Part shown: positions 16,887-25,200 of the stretch, piece after piece
How the letters are laid out: each line of letters begins with the position of its first letter
How positions within the stretch are numbered: the stretch's first letter is position 1
From: Micromonospora pisi
GTDB lineage: Bacteria > Actinomycetota > Actinomycetes > Mycobacteriales > Micromonosporaceae
DNA: 64,000 bases
Reading direction: 5' to 3'
Assembly: GCF_003633685.1 (NCBI RefSeq)
Contig: NZ_RBKT01000001.1
Coordinates: 372,001-436,000 of the forward strand
The notes under the pieces: model-generated
Databases searched by the model: none
Told to the model about the DNA's origin: nothing
Seen by the model: only the letters and a program-made list of their open reading frames with translations
Made by a program: the position numbers and the translations under genes

Positions 16887-16917
16887 ACGGTAAGACCTCA
16901 ACCGCACTTCATGTCAA
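16887..16917 (-). promoter_or_regulatory. MerR/SoxR-type promoter of sodN
   Basis: Reading leftward, -35 TTGACA (16917-16912), a 19-bp spacer TGAAGTGCGGTTGAGGTCT, then -10 TACCGT (16892-16887). Fifteen or more of the 19 spacer bases match the element at 13496-13526. The dyad GACATGAA, six bases, TTGAGGTC resembles a SoxR box. The predicted leader to the ATG is about 100 nt. Confidence 0.65.
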
Positions 16918-16999
16918 GTCCCGTGGCGCTCACCGTCGGGCGGCGCCGGTTCATGCCGGCCAGGTTCGACGGCCGGGGTAGGTCGATCCGGTGAGTGGC

Positions 17000-18496
17000 C
17001 TATGTGTCCGCTGTGAGTCGGGGCAGTCGGACCGTCAGCGCGGTCCGCCCCGGACGACTACTCAGGGTGACCGTGCCCCGGTGTGCCTCGACCACTGCGG
17101 CGACGATCGCCAGACCCAGCCCGGTGCCACCGACGGCACGGGAACGTGAACTGTCGCCACGGGCGAACCGTTCGAAGACCTCGCCCTGCAGAGCCTCCGG
17201 AATGCCGGGCCCGTCGTCGCGTACGGTGAGCGCCACCCCGTCCGACCCGACCTCGGCCAGGCTGGTGGTGACGGTGGTGCCGGGCGGGGTGTGGGTACGG
17301 GCGTTCGTCAGCAGGTTCGCCAGGATCTGGTGCAGCCGGGCCGGGTCACCACCGACGCAGACCGCCCGCTCGGGCAGGTCGAGCCGCCAGCGGTGGTCCG
17401 GCCCGGCGACGTGCGCGTCACTGACCGCGTCGACCGCGAGCGCGCTGAGGTCGACCGGTTCGACCGCGAGCGGGCGCCCCGCGTCGAGCCGGGCGAGCAG
17501 CAGCAGGTCGTCGACGAGGGCGGTCATCCGGGTCCCCTCCGACTCGATCCGACGCAACGCGTGGGCGATGTCCGGCGGCACCGGGTCCCGGCCCCGCCGG
17601 GTCAGTTCGGCGTAGCCCCGGATCGCGGCGAGCGGCGTACGGAGCTCGTGGCTGGCGTCGGCGACGAACTGACGTACCCGGGTCTCGCTGGCCTGGCGGG
17701 CGGCGAGCGCGGCGCCGACGTGGCCGAGCATCCGGTTGAGCGCCGCCCCGACCTGTCCGACCTCGGTACGTTGATCGGTGTCCCCGGCCGGCACCCGGAC
17801 GGCGAGCGCCACCTCGCCCCGGTCCAGCGGCAGTTCGGCGACCCGACCGGCGGTCGCCGCGACCCGGCGCAGCGGGCGCAGCGCGGCCCGTACGATCAGC
17901 GCCCCGGCGGAGCCGGCGAGCAGCAGGCCACCGGCGCCGATCCCGACCGACATGCCGATCATCTGCCAGACGGTCTGCTCCAGTTCGGTCAGTGGCAGGC
18001 CGGTGACCACCACGTCGCCGTCCGGCATCTGCCGCGCGATCAACCGGTAGTCGCCCAGCTCGCCCAACGCCCGGGTACGGGCCCGACCGTCGGTCGGAAG
18101 GCTGGCCAGGGTGGCGTGCTGCGCCGTCGGTACGGGTTCCGGCGCGGCGCTGGTGTCGGCCGGGAGGGTGGCCGCCCACTCGAACTCCCCGTCCACGATC
18201 CGGGCGGTGAGGGTGCCGATCGGCTGCCCGCGCTGGAACGGATTGCCCGAGCCCGGTGTGACGCCGGGGGGCGGCCCGCCGTTAGGTGGTCCGCCGGACC
18301 GGCCGGCCACCGTGCCGAGTTGCTGGTCGAGTTGGCGGATCAGCGAGTGGTGCAGCGCGATCGTGGTGGCCGCGCCGACCAGTACGCAGACGACGGCGAG
18401 CAGCGCGACGACCGCGGCCACCAGTCGGGCCCGCAGCGACCAGCCGGTCAGCCAGCGGCGCAACGGGGTGGGATCAGCCGGCGGGTTTGAGGACAT
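17000..18496 (-). CDS. Two-component sensor histidine kinase
   Basis: A 498-residue membrane kinase. The first membrane segment (about 24-46) leads to a Gly/Pro-rich extracytoplasmic sensor region, the second segment (about 178-200) to a HAMP domain. The phosphoacceptor motif is SHELRTPLAAI near residue 280; the ATPase domain has the N-box LLTNARTHTPPG and the G-box DDGPGIP near 430. It pairs with the response regulator just upstream, overlapping it by 23 bp. The signal is not evident. Confidence 0.93.
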   Translation of the reverse strand: MSSNPPADPTPLRRWLTGWSLRARLVAAVVALLAVVCVLVGAATTIALHHSLIRQLDQQLGTVAGRSGGPPNGGPPPGVTPGSGNPFQRGQPIGTLTARIVDGEFEWAATLPADTSAAPEPVPTAQHATLASLPTDGRARTRALGELGDYRLIARQMPDGDVVVTGLPLTELEQTVWQMIGMSVGIGAGGLLLAGSAGALIVRAALRPLRRVAATAGRVAELPLDRGEVALAVRVPAGDTDQRTEVGQVGAALNRMLGHVGAALAARQASETRVRQFVADASHELRTPLAAIRGYAELTRRGRDPVPPDIAHALRRIESEGTRMTALVDDLLLLARLDAGRPLAVEPVDLSALAVDAVSDAHVAGPDHRWRLDLPERAVCVGGDPARLHQILANLLTNARTHTPPGTTVTTSLAEVGSDGVALTVRDDGPGIPEALQGEVFERFARGDSSRSRAVGGTGLGLAIVAAVVEAHRGTVTLSSRPGRTALTVRLPRLTADT

Positions 18497-19220
18497 AACC
18501 CGCTCCGCGCAGGGTGTGGATCATCGGCTCGCGGCCGGCATCGATCTTCTTACGCAGGTAGGAGATGTAGAGCTCGACGATGTTGGCCTGACCGCCGAAG
18601 TCGTAGTTCCAGACCCGGTCCAGGATCTGCGCCTTGCTCAACACCCGCCGCGGGTTGCGCATCAGGTAGCGCAGCAGGTCGAACTCGGTGCTGGTGAGCG
18701 AGATCAGGTGACCGGCGCGGTGCACCTCGTGGCTCTCCTCGTCGAGGGTCAGGTCGCCGACCACCAGCACCGCGTCCGGCTCGGTGGCGACGCCGACCCC
18801 GGCCCGGCGCATCAGGCCGCGCAACCGGGCGACGACCTCCTCCAGGCTGAACGGTTTGGTCACGTAGTCGTCGCCGCCGGCGGTCAGGCCCGCGATCCGG
18901 TCCTCGACCGAGTCCCGTGCGGTGAGGAAGAGCACCGGCATCGCCGGGGCGTGTCCGCGCAGCCGGCGCAGCACCTCCAGGCCGTCCAGGTCGGGGAGCA
19001 TGACGTCGAGCACCACCGCGTCCGGTTGGAAACGCTTCGCCTGCCGGACCGCGCCCATGCCGGTGTCCGCGCTGCGTACCTCCCAGCCCTCGTAACGCAG
19101 CGCCATGCAGAGCAGGTCGGTCAGGACCGTCTCGTCGTCCACCACCAGCACCCGGACCGGCTCGCCGTCCGGGCGCCGAAGTTCCACCTGCCGACCGTTG
19201 GCGCGCGCGTCCGTCGTCAT
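18474..19220 (-). CDS. OmpR/PhoB-family response regulator
   Basis: DNA-binding regulator of 248 residues. The receiver domain shows VLVVDDE, phosphoacceptor Asp in VVLDVMLPD (near residue 70), and the DDYVTKPF Lys. The C-terminal winged helix (SLTSTEFDLLRYLM to LRGAGYVLKP) binds DNA. I chose the ATG at 19220; a longer frame to 19328 would cover the probable operator repeats. Direct repeats of CTGTGT at an 11-bp step lie 45-61 bases upstream, the pattern such regulators recognise, suggesting autoregulation. Confidence 0.93.
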   Translation of the reverse strand: MTTDARANGRQVELRRPDGEPVRVLVVDDETVLTDLLCMALRYEGWEVRSADTGMGAVRQAKRFQPDAVVLDVMLPDLDGLEVLRRLRGHAPAMPVLFLTARDSVEDRIAGLTAGGDDYVTKPFSLEEVVARLRGLMRRAGVGVATEPDAVLVVGDLTLDEESHEVHRAGHLISLTSTEFDLLRYLMRNPRRVLSKAQILDRVWNYDFGGQANIVELYISYLRKKIDAGREPMIHTLRGAGYVLKPAG

Positions 19221-19264
19221 TCGCCCATGTTGCGGCCGGCGGCTGTGTCGTAGCTCGGCGTCAC

Positions 19265-19281
19265 CTGTGTGCCGGCTGTGT
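19265..19281. promoter_or_regulatory. 11-bp-phased CTGTGT direct repeat (response regulator site)
   Basis: CTGTGT occurs at 19265 and 19276, one helical turn apart, with a further in-phase copy at 19243 (22 bp away). The site lies upstream of the response regulator gene. Confidence 0.5.
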
Positions 19282-19326
19282 ACGACCCCCCTCCCGCCGC
19301 GCGGCCGAGGCGGGACCGGGCCGATC

Positions 19327-19343
19327 ACACAGGGGACACACAG
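19327..19343. promoter_or_regulatory. 11-bp-phased ACACAG direct repeat, inverted copy of the site at 19265
   Basis: ACACAG occurs at 19327 and 19338 with the same 11-bp step, in opposite orientation to the CTGTGT pair. It lies 72 bases before the ApbE-like start, so both divergent genes may be controlled by the same regulator. Confidence 0.5.
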
Positions 19344-19414
19344 GTACGACCTACCACCTGCTCAGCCAGGCCGACGACGGTGGCGGGGTGGTTCATCGAG
19401 ACCGGGAGGGCATC

Positions 19415-20389
19415 ATGGCGGAAGCACGCTGGTCGGATCGGGGCACCGAGGTACGAGTGGTGGTGGCCGGAAGCGGGCCCCCCCGGGCCGCCCGCCGCCT
19501 GGTCACGGCCGAACTGGCCGGGTTGGACCGGGCCTGCGGCTCCCGGTGGGGCGGCAGCGAACTGTCCCGGGTGCACCGGGCGCTCGGTCGACCGGTGCCG
19601 GTCGGCCCACGACTCGCCGAACTTGTCGGCGCCGCCCTGACCGCCGCCGAACTGACCGGCGGCGACGTCGACCCGACCGTGGGCGCCGCCCTGCTCCGGC
19701 TGACCCCGCCCGACGGCGGATGGCTGCCGGTCTGCGGCTCGACCCTGCGACCGACGGCACAACCGGACGGGTGGCGGCGGGTGCTGCTCGGTGACGGGTG
19801 GCTCGCCGTACCGGCGACCCTCCTGCTCGACCTGCGGGCCACCGCGCGGGCGGTGACCGCCCGGCGGTGCGCGGACCTGCTCGCGGCGCGCGGCGACGGC
19901 GGTGCGCTGGTCGCTCTCGGCGGCTGCGTCGCCACCGCCGGCCCGACCCCGCGCAGCGGCTGGCGGGTGTCGCTCGACGGCCTCGTGCTCCAGCTTCCCG
20001 ACGGTGCGCTCGCCACCACCCGCGCGGCGGGTCGCGGTCCGGCCGGTCCGATCGTCGACCCCCGCACCGGGCGACCGCCGGCACCGGTGTGGCGGCGGGT
20101 CACGGTCGCGGCCGCCGATCCGGTGGTCGCGAAGGCGCTGAGCGTCGCCGCGTTCGTCCGTGGGGTCGAGGCGACGCGGTGGCTGGCCGGGCTCGGCGTC
20201 GACGCCCGGTTGGTCGCGCCCGACGGCACCGTACGTACGGTCGGCACCGGCCCGCTGACCGGCCCGGCCCGCCCGGCGCCGACCCGTCCGGGGCCGGCAC
20301 CGCAGCGGCTCGGCGCCCGGTCAGCGGCGGCCGAGAACGACCGTCGCCTGCAACTCCTCGTCGCGGGCGACGGCCGGGTCGAGTCCTGA
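19415..20389 (+). CDS. ApbE-family FAD:protein FMN transferase, divergent
   Basis: About 324 residues with the ApbE layout: DVDPTVGAAL near residue 88, a LDLRATARAVTARRCADLL segment where canonical enzymes have the LDLGAIAKG flavin loop, VALGGCVATAG near 170, VDPRTGRPPAP near 215, and a C-terminal AKALSVAAFVRG. Canonical ApbE attaches FMN to threonines of membrane electron-transfer proteins. The changed flavin loop makes the activity uncertain. GGGAGGG precedes the ATG at 19415 by four bases. The gene runs divergently from the two-component system. The last 69 bases overlap the convergent methyltransferase gene. Confidence 0.78.
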   Translation: MAEARWSDRGTEVRVVVAGSGPPRAARRLVTAELAGLDRACGSRWGGSELSRVHRALGRPVPVGPRLAELVGAALTAAELTGGDVDPTVGAALLRLTPPDGGWLPVCGSTLRPTAQPDGWRRVLLGDGWLAVPATLLLDLRATARAVTARRCADLLAARGDGGALVALGGCVATAGPTPRSGWRVSLDGLVLQLPDGALATTRAAGRGPAGPIVDPRTGRPPAPVWRRVTVAAADPVVAKALSVAAFVRGVEATRWLAGLGVDARLVAPDGTVRTVGTGPLTGPARPAPTRPGPAPQRLGARSAAAENDRRLQLLVAGDGRVES

Positions 20390-21112
20390 TCCGGCGAGCA
20401 CGGCGAGCGCCGCCGCCACCTGGTCGCCGCTGGTCTCCAGCAGCAGGTGCCCGCCCGGGGCGAGCCAGTCCCGGGCGTCGGCGGCCACCCGGCGCAGCAC
20501 GTCGAGCCCGTCGGCGCCACCGTCGAGCGCGACCAGCGGTTCGTGGATCCGCGCCTCCGGCGGCAGCAGGTCGACCGCCGCGCTGGGTACGTACGGGACG
20601 TTCGCCACCAGCACGTCCACCCGCTCGCGCAGTACCGGCGGCAGTGGTGCGTACAGGTCGCCGAGGTGGACGTGGCCGCCGTACGGGGCGAGGTTGCGCC
20701 GGGCGCAGCGTACGGCCGCCGGTTCGATGTCGGCGGCGTGCACCGTGGGACGGCCGACCCGGGTGGCGACCGCCAGCCCCAGCGCACCGGATCCGCAGGC
20801 GAGGTCGACGATGGTCGCGCCGTGCGGGGCGAGCGCCACGGCCCGGTCGACGAGGAGCGCGGTACGGCGGCGCGGGACGAAGACCCCCGGGTCGACCAGG
20901 ACCCGCAGGCCGCAGAAGTCCACCCAGCCGACGATGTGTTCGAGGGGCAGGCCGGCGACCCGACGTTCGACCATCTCGCCGAGTGCGCTCGGGGTGGTCG
21001 CCGCCTCGATCAGCAACCTCGCCTCGTCCTCGGCGAAGACGCAGCCAGCGGCGCGGAGGCGGTTGACGATGGCGGTCCGGCTCAACGCCGGGGTGGAGCG
21101 GGATGTTGACAT
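20321..21112 (-). CDS. PrmC/HemK-like N5-glutamine methyltransferase homologue
   Basis: SAM-dependent methyltransferase of 263 residues. SAM-binding motif I is VDLACGSGALGLAVA near residue 102, the acidic loop AADIEPAAV follows near 125, and the catalytic NVPY (NPPY variant) is near 172. PLEHIVGWVDFCGL (near 57) and EPLVALDGGADGLDVLRR are HemK-family landmarks. PrmC modifies release-factor glutamines; this shorter paralogue type may have another protein target. Confidence 0.82.
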   Translation of the reverse strand: MSTSRSTPALSRTAIVNRLRAAGCVFAEDEARLLIEAATTPSALGEMVERRVAGLPLEHIVGWVDFCGLRVLVDPGVFVPRRRTALLVDRAVALAPHGATIVDLACGSGALGLAVATRVGRPTVHAADIEPAAVRCARRNLAPYGGHVHLGDLYAPLPPVLRERVDVLVANVPYVPSAAVDLLPPEARIHEPLVALDGGADGLDVLRRVAADARDWLAPGGHLLLETSGDQVAAALAVLAGSGLDPAVARDEELQATVVLGRR

Positions 21113-21385
21113 GTGTGACCCTTCGGGACGCCTCTGGGCGCTCCCGCGGTTACCTGCCCTCGACCTCGGTCAGGGCAGCCATGGCGCCGCGTGGTGGGAG
21201 CACCCGCCGTTCGTGACGAGAATCGAACCCACCTCCTCGGGCAGTGGCCAACTGAGGCAGGCAACGTTACCCCCTCCCCCGCCCCGAGGTGCCCGGGGGT
21301 CGGGAGTGGGCCGGTGGGGACGAACGACCGGAGGGCGGTGGTAGATCATGTGGCGAACCGCCGCCCCCACGGAAGGGAAGCCCTC

Positions 21386-22372
21386 ATGTTCGTCGACTGG
21401 CCGTTGGACCAGCTTCGCGACTACCTGCCGACCCGTACCGAACCGGATGACTTCGACGACTTCTGGGCCGGGACGCTGGCGCAGGCCCGAGCCGCGGAGA
21501 GCACCGCGCGGTTCGAGCCGGTCGACGCCGGCCTGGCCACCGTACGGGTCTACGACGTCACCTTTCCCGGTTTCGCCGGGCAGCCCGTACGCGGTTGGTT
21601 CCTGTTGCCGCGCGACGCCACCGGCCCGCTCCCCTGCGTGGTGGAGTTTCTCGGGTACGGTCGCGGGCGCGGCCTGCCGCACGAGTGGTTGACCTGGAGC
21701 GCCGCCGGCTACGCCCACCTGGTGATGGACACCCGGGGACAGGGCAGCAACGGCTCGATGGTGGGCGCCACACCGGACCCGGACCCGACCGGCCTGCCGC
21801 AGACCCCGGGCTTCATGACCCGGGGCATCACCGACCCGCAGCACTACTACTACCGGCGGGTCTTCACCGACGGGGTCCGGGCGGTCGACGCGGCCCGGTC
21901 ACACCCGGCGGTGGACCCGGACCGGGTGGTGGTCGCCGGCATCAGCCAGGGTGGGGGCATCGCGATCGCCGTTTCCGGGCTGGTCGACGGCCTGGCCGGG
22001 GTGATGCCGGACGTGCCGTTCCTCTGCCACCACCGGCGGGCCACCGAGATCACCAACGAGCAGCCCTACGCTGAGCTGGTCACCTATCTGAAGACGCACC
22101 GGGAGAGCGTGCAGCGGGTCTTCGACACCCTCGGTTACTTCGACGGGGTCAACCTCGCCAGCCGGGCCAGCGCACCGGCGCTCTTCTCGGTCGCGCTGAT
22201 GGATGCGATCTGCCCACCGTCGACGGTCTTCGCCGCGTACAACCACTACGCCGGTACGGCGAAGGAGATCACCGTCTGGCCGTACAACGGGCACGAGGGC
22301 GGGGCCGCCTTCCAACAGCGGCGCCAGCTCGACTGGCTGCGTGACCGCCTCGGCGCCCCCGCCGCGATCTGA
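21386..22372 (+). CDS. CE7-family acetylxylan esterase / cephalosporin-C deacetylase
   Basis: A 328-residue serine esterase that removes acetyl groups from xylo-oligosaccharides or related small substrates; it has no signal peptide, so it acts inside the cell. The triad reads as Ser 187 (GISQGGG), Asp 273 (LMDAICPP) and His 303 (YNGHEGG), matching CE7 spacing. The N-terminal FWAGTLAQAR, the RGQGSN loop and the family length (about 320) agree. GGAAGGGA lies before the ATG at 21386. It converges on the CBM32 protein gene, with a palindromic repeat between them. Confidence 0.93.
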   Translation: MFVDWPLDQLRDYLPTRTEPDDFDDFWAGTLAQARAAESTARFEPVDAGLATVRVYDVTFPGFAGQPVRGWFLLPRDATGPLPCVVEFLGYGRGRGLPHEWLTWSAAGYAHLVMDTRGQGSNGSMVGATPDPDPTGLPQTPGFMTRGITDPQHYYYRRVFTDGVRAVDAARSHPAVDPDRVVVAGISQGGGIAIAVSGLVDGLAGVMPDVPFLCHHRRATEITNEQPYAELVTYLKTHRESVQRVFDTLGYFDGVNLASRASAPALFSVALMDAICPPSTVFAAYNHYAGTAKEITVWPYNGHEGGAAFQQRRQLDWLRDRLGAPAAI

Positions 22373-22375
22373 GAA

Positions 22376-22429
22376 GTTAGGAAGGGCCCCTTCCTATACA
22401 GAAGACGATAAGAAGGGGCCCTTCCTTAC
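22376..22429. repeat. 54-bp palindromic GGGGCCC repeat, copy 1
   Basis: Two mutually inverted, self-complementary halves (about 20 bases each, built on GGAAGGGCCCCTTCC) surround a 14-base middle. It sits between convergent stop codons and can act as a bidirectional terminator. The same 54-bp layout recurs at 44276-44329, with 25 identical bases at the right end. It looks like a dispersed genomic repeat family. Confidence 0.85.
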
Positions 22430-22430
22430 G

Positions 22431-24281
22431 TCAGGTGGCGTACGCCTCCAGTTCGAAGATCCGGGCGGCGGTGTCGCTGTCGTTGGTCGGGGCGAGCACG
22501 TTCAGCCGGACGTACCGGGCGGTGACCGGGGTGAACGTGTGCGTGGTGACGTTCGCGGTGTTGCCGCGTACGGTCGCCACCGTGCTCCAGGTGGTGCCGT
22601 TCGTGCTCACCTGTAGGTCGAAGTCGCGGGTGTTCCACGCCGGTTTCTCGCCGCCCGCGCCGGAGTGGCGCACCACGAACCGCCCCACCTGCTGGCTGCT
22701 CTGGAGGTCGACCCGCAGCCACTTGGACCCGCCGAGGGAGCACCACTTGTCCGAGGTGCCGCCGGTCCAGCTGCCGTTGACCGCCTTGGCCGGTGCCTCG
22801 ACCGCCGCGCACTGGCTGTCGGCGGTGGCCGGCTTGTTCAGCGCCAGGTTGGTGCTGGTCGGTGGCGCCGGGGTGTAGAGGCGGATGTCGGTGAGGCTGG
22901 CGCTGCCCTCGTAGACGTTGGTGTAGAGGTCGCCGATGACGAAGTAGTCCGGGTACGCGGAGCCGGCCGGCCACTGGTTCGGCCAGGTGGTGCTCCCGTA
23001 CGCGTCGTTCTGCACCAGGTTGGCGTTGTACCGCCCGTCGTACTCGCCGGGTTCGCTGTTGTAGTGCCAGATGGGCGCGTTGTTGACGATGAACGGGCGG
23101 TGGAAGCGAAGGGTCTTCTGCCCGACCCGGGCGAAGTTGCCACTCGCCTCCAGGGTGTAGCCGGTGGTGTCACGTTCGATGGCGAAGGTGTAGAACTCGT
23201 TCGGCATCAGCTCCGGCTGCAACTCGGCGGCGGAGGAGAGCTGTTGTTCGGCGACTCCGCCGGAACAGCTCGTCATGAACCACTGGGAGTTGCCGGCGAG
23301 CCCGCCCGGACCGGGGTTCCAGTTCGGCAGGCCGCTGATCCACATGTTCACCGTGTTGAAGTTGCCGTCGCGGTAGTTGTAGTACTGGTTGGTGTTGGAG
23401 TCGCAGACCCGGCCGCCGGTGCCGGTGCCGACCCGGTCGGGGTGCTGGGAGAAGGAGTCCATCAGCACCTTGCGCCGGTAGTGCCAGAAGTGGTTGTTCC
23501 GGGGCGCCGGGTTGGCGAAGTCGACGATCGACAGGAAGTGGAACCCGTTGTAGCCGTACGGGCCGGAGCGGACGTCCTGCCACTCGCAGTACGGCACCGA
23601 CGCGTCACCGGTCCAGCCGGGGCTGTTGGAGCCCTCGCCCCACGGGTGCTGGGTCTTGCAGCCCTGGGTGCTGTAGCCGTTGACCCGGCCGCCGTACTCG
23701 ATCGAGCCGTTGCGTTTGCCGCCGAAGTCGATCGTCTTGAGCTTGTACTCGATCCGGTACTGCGACGGCAGTCGGTTCGTCGGCCGGAGGATCGCCCCGC
23801 CGGTGTGGTCGGGTACGTTCAGCACCGCCACGTTTCCGCCGCCCTGTGGCTGGGTGGTGATCGACGGTGGGGCTTCGATGACCCCGTTCTTGTCCCAGTC
23901 GCGGGCGGAGAGCGAGGCGGTGAGCCAACCGTTCTGGCCGACCGGGAACTCCTTGCGGTAGGTGTCGAACGAGGTGAGGGCGGTGGTCCAGTCGGGCCCG
24001 TAGTCGTTGCGGTACCACTGCCCGGAGTCGTCCATGATGGTGTCGAACGGGTTGGCGTACGTTTCCCGTACCCAGGGGGCGTTGCCGGGGTTGATCGGGT
24101 CGGCGAAGTTCTCGGAGTAGAGCAGGTTCCAGGCCACCTGGGCGTTGACGTCCGACGGTGCCGCCGGGTCCGCGGGCGCGGCCAGCGCACTACCGGGTAC
24201 GAACGAGGTGAACGCGACGATGCCGGCGGTGACCGCGGCGACGGCGCTCCGACGGCCGACACCGCCGATGGTGTGACGCAT
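22431..24281 (-). CDS. Secreted protein with C-terminal F5/8 type C (CBM32-like) domain
   Basis: An extracellular protein of 616 residues. It begins with a signal peptide (cleavage near ALAAP, residue 35; an RR pair leaves Tat export possible). Residues about 50-460 form a large domain rich in aromatic residues and Asn/Gly (YSENFADPINP, RNNHFWHYRRKVLMDSF), probably a jelly-roll carbohydrate-active domain; I do not recognise its catalytic class. Residues about 475-616 are a discoidin domain (NLALNKPATADS to ARIFELEAYAT) that would bind a polysaccharide. Pairing with the convergent CE7 esterase suggests glycan use. A perfect 27-bp dyad (24363-24389) lies upstream. Confidence 0.82.
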   Translation of the reverse strand: MRHTIGGVGRRSAVAAVTAGIVAFTSFVPGSALAAPADPAAPSDVNAQVAWNLLYSENFADPINPGNAPWVRETYANPFDTIMDDSGQWYRNDYGPDWTTALTSFDTYRKEFPVGQNGWLTASLSARDWDKNGVIEAPPSITTQPQGGGNVAVLNVPDHTGGAILRPTNRLPSQYRIEYKLKTIDFGGKRNGSIEYGGRVNGYSTQGCKTQHPWGEGSNSPGWTGDASVPYCEWQDVRSGPYGYNGFHFLSIVDFANPAPRNNHFWHYRRKVLMDSFSQHPDRVGTGTGGRVCDSNTNQYYNYRDGNFNTVNMWISGLPNWNPGPGGLAGNSQWFMTSCSGGVAEQQLSSAAELQPELMPNEFYTFAIERDTTGYTLEASGNFARVGQKTLRFHRPFIVNNAPIWHYNSEPGEYDGRYNANLVQNDAYGSTTWPNQWPAGSAYPDYFVIGDLYTNVYEGSASLTDIRLYTPAPPTSTNLALNKPATADSQCAAVEAPAKAVNGSWTGGTSDKWCSLGGSKWLRVDLQSSQQVGRFVVRHSGAGGEKPAWNTRDFDLQVSTNGTTWSTVATVRGNTANVTTHTFTPVTARYVRLNVLAPTNDSDTAARIFELEAYAT

Positions 24282-24362
24282 GATTGCTTACGACCCTTCA
24301 CTCGACGGGTAAAGAGCGAGCTGATCTGTCGGGTGACCGTGGATGACGCGCCGATCGCCATC

Positions 24363-24389
24363 CGATAATTCGAGTTACTCGAATTATCG
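24363..24389. promoter_or_regulatory. Perfect AT-rich dyad, likely repressor operator
   Basis: Twelve-base arms CGATAATTCGAG and their exact complement flank TTA. It lies 82 bases before the CBM32 protein start and 157 bases before the divergent bicupin start. Its AT-richness stands out from the surrounding DNA. No regulator gene is adjacent. Confidence 0.6.
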
Positions 24390-24545
24390 AGCAATTTCAA
24401 TCACCTATCGGAAATGCTTACACCGATAGCGACTCCAGTCAATGCGACCCGTCGTCGGGCTGCCGCACGGGACACCTGAGTGGATCTCCGGACGGGAGCT
24501 GGGCCATGATGGGCGCCGGTTGTCCCGACAGGTGAGGAAGTCGAC

Positions 24546-25190
24546 GTGAGCGCAGGAACGATCGTCCGGGCCCCGGACGGAAGCCCGGTGACCCTCGGCG
24601 AGATCGGCCAGCGGGTGCTGCTGGTCAACCCCCGGGTACGCGCCTGGGACGTCGCCCTCGCCCCCGGTGAGTCCCAGCCCTGGCACCTGCACCACAACCC
24701 GTACGTGGTGCTCTGCCTGGAAACCTCGCCGTGCCGGATGGACTGGCTCGACGGCAGCCCGCCCCGGTTCCTCTCCGAGCGGGTCGGCGGTGTGGTGTAC
24801 CGGCCGGTATCGCCGGTGCACATGCTCACCAACCACGGGGACGCGAACTACCGCAACCGGATCGTCGAGCTGCTCGACCTCGGCGAGGAGGCGTCCGGCG
24901 TACCCGATCCGGTCGGCCCGCCCGCCGAACCCGCCACCGACGGCCTCGACCCGGAGCTGGTCTTCGCCGACGACGACGTACGCGTCTGGGGCGTGGAGGT
25001 GGCGCCGGGCGCCCGCCACGAGTGGCGGGCCGGCAACCTTCCCGTGGTCGTCGTCGGCCTCTCCGACCCGGACCGGGACGGGGTGCACTACCTCGCCCCG
25101 GGTGAGCGTCACGTCCTCGCCGCCGACGGCCCGACCCCGCACGCCTTCCGCCTGGTCGAGCTGGCCTACCTCGACGGGAAGCCGGCCTGA
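24546..25190 (+). CDS. Bicupin-domain protein
   Basis: A cytoplasmic protein of 214 residues with two cupin-like halves. The first half has the metal-site motif WHLHHNPY near residue 46 and a later His (SPVHML) near 96. The second half (residues 125-205) has GARHEWRAGNLP near 160 but fewer His residues, so it may be structural. The reaction is unknown. It starts with GTG at 24546 behind GAGGAAG. It is followed immediately by a truncated phosphotransferase fragment. Confidence 0.75.
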   Translation: MSAGTIVRAPDGSPVTLGEIGQRVLLVNPRVRAWDVALAPGESQPWHLHHNPYVVLCLETSPCRMDWLDGSPPRFLSERVGGVVYRPVSPVHMLTNHGDANYRNRIVELLDLGEEASGVPDPVGPPAEPATDGLDPELVFADDDVRVWGVEVAPGARHEWRAGNLPVVVVGLSDPDRDGVHYLAPGERHVLAADGPTPHAFRLVELAYLDGKPA

Positions 25191-25200
25191 CCCGGCACCC

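Noticed and set aside
16781-16999. Search for a sodX protease gene near sodN
   Set aside because: Neither this interval nor the neighbouring genes contain an S24/S26-type peptidase motif; sodX is not in the window.
21212-21262. tRNA-like segment on the minus strand with a GGTTCGATTC T-loop and a CTCAGTTGG D-loop-like stretch
   Set aside because: Only about 14 bases separate the two parts, so there is no anticodon arm, and the acceptor ends do not pair. At most a degenerate tRNA fragment or chance match.
22665-24368. Long open frame (567 codons) antisense to the CBM32 protein gene
   Set aside because: Third-position bias and recognisable domains belong to the minus-strand gene; the plus frame is a GC-driven shadow without motifs.
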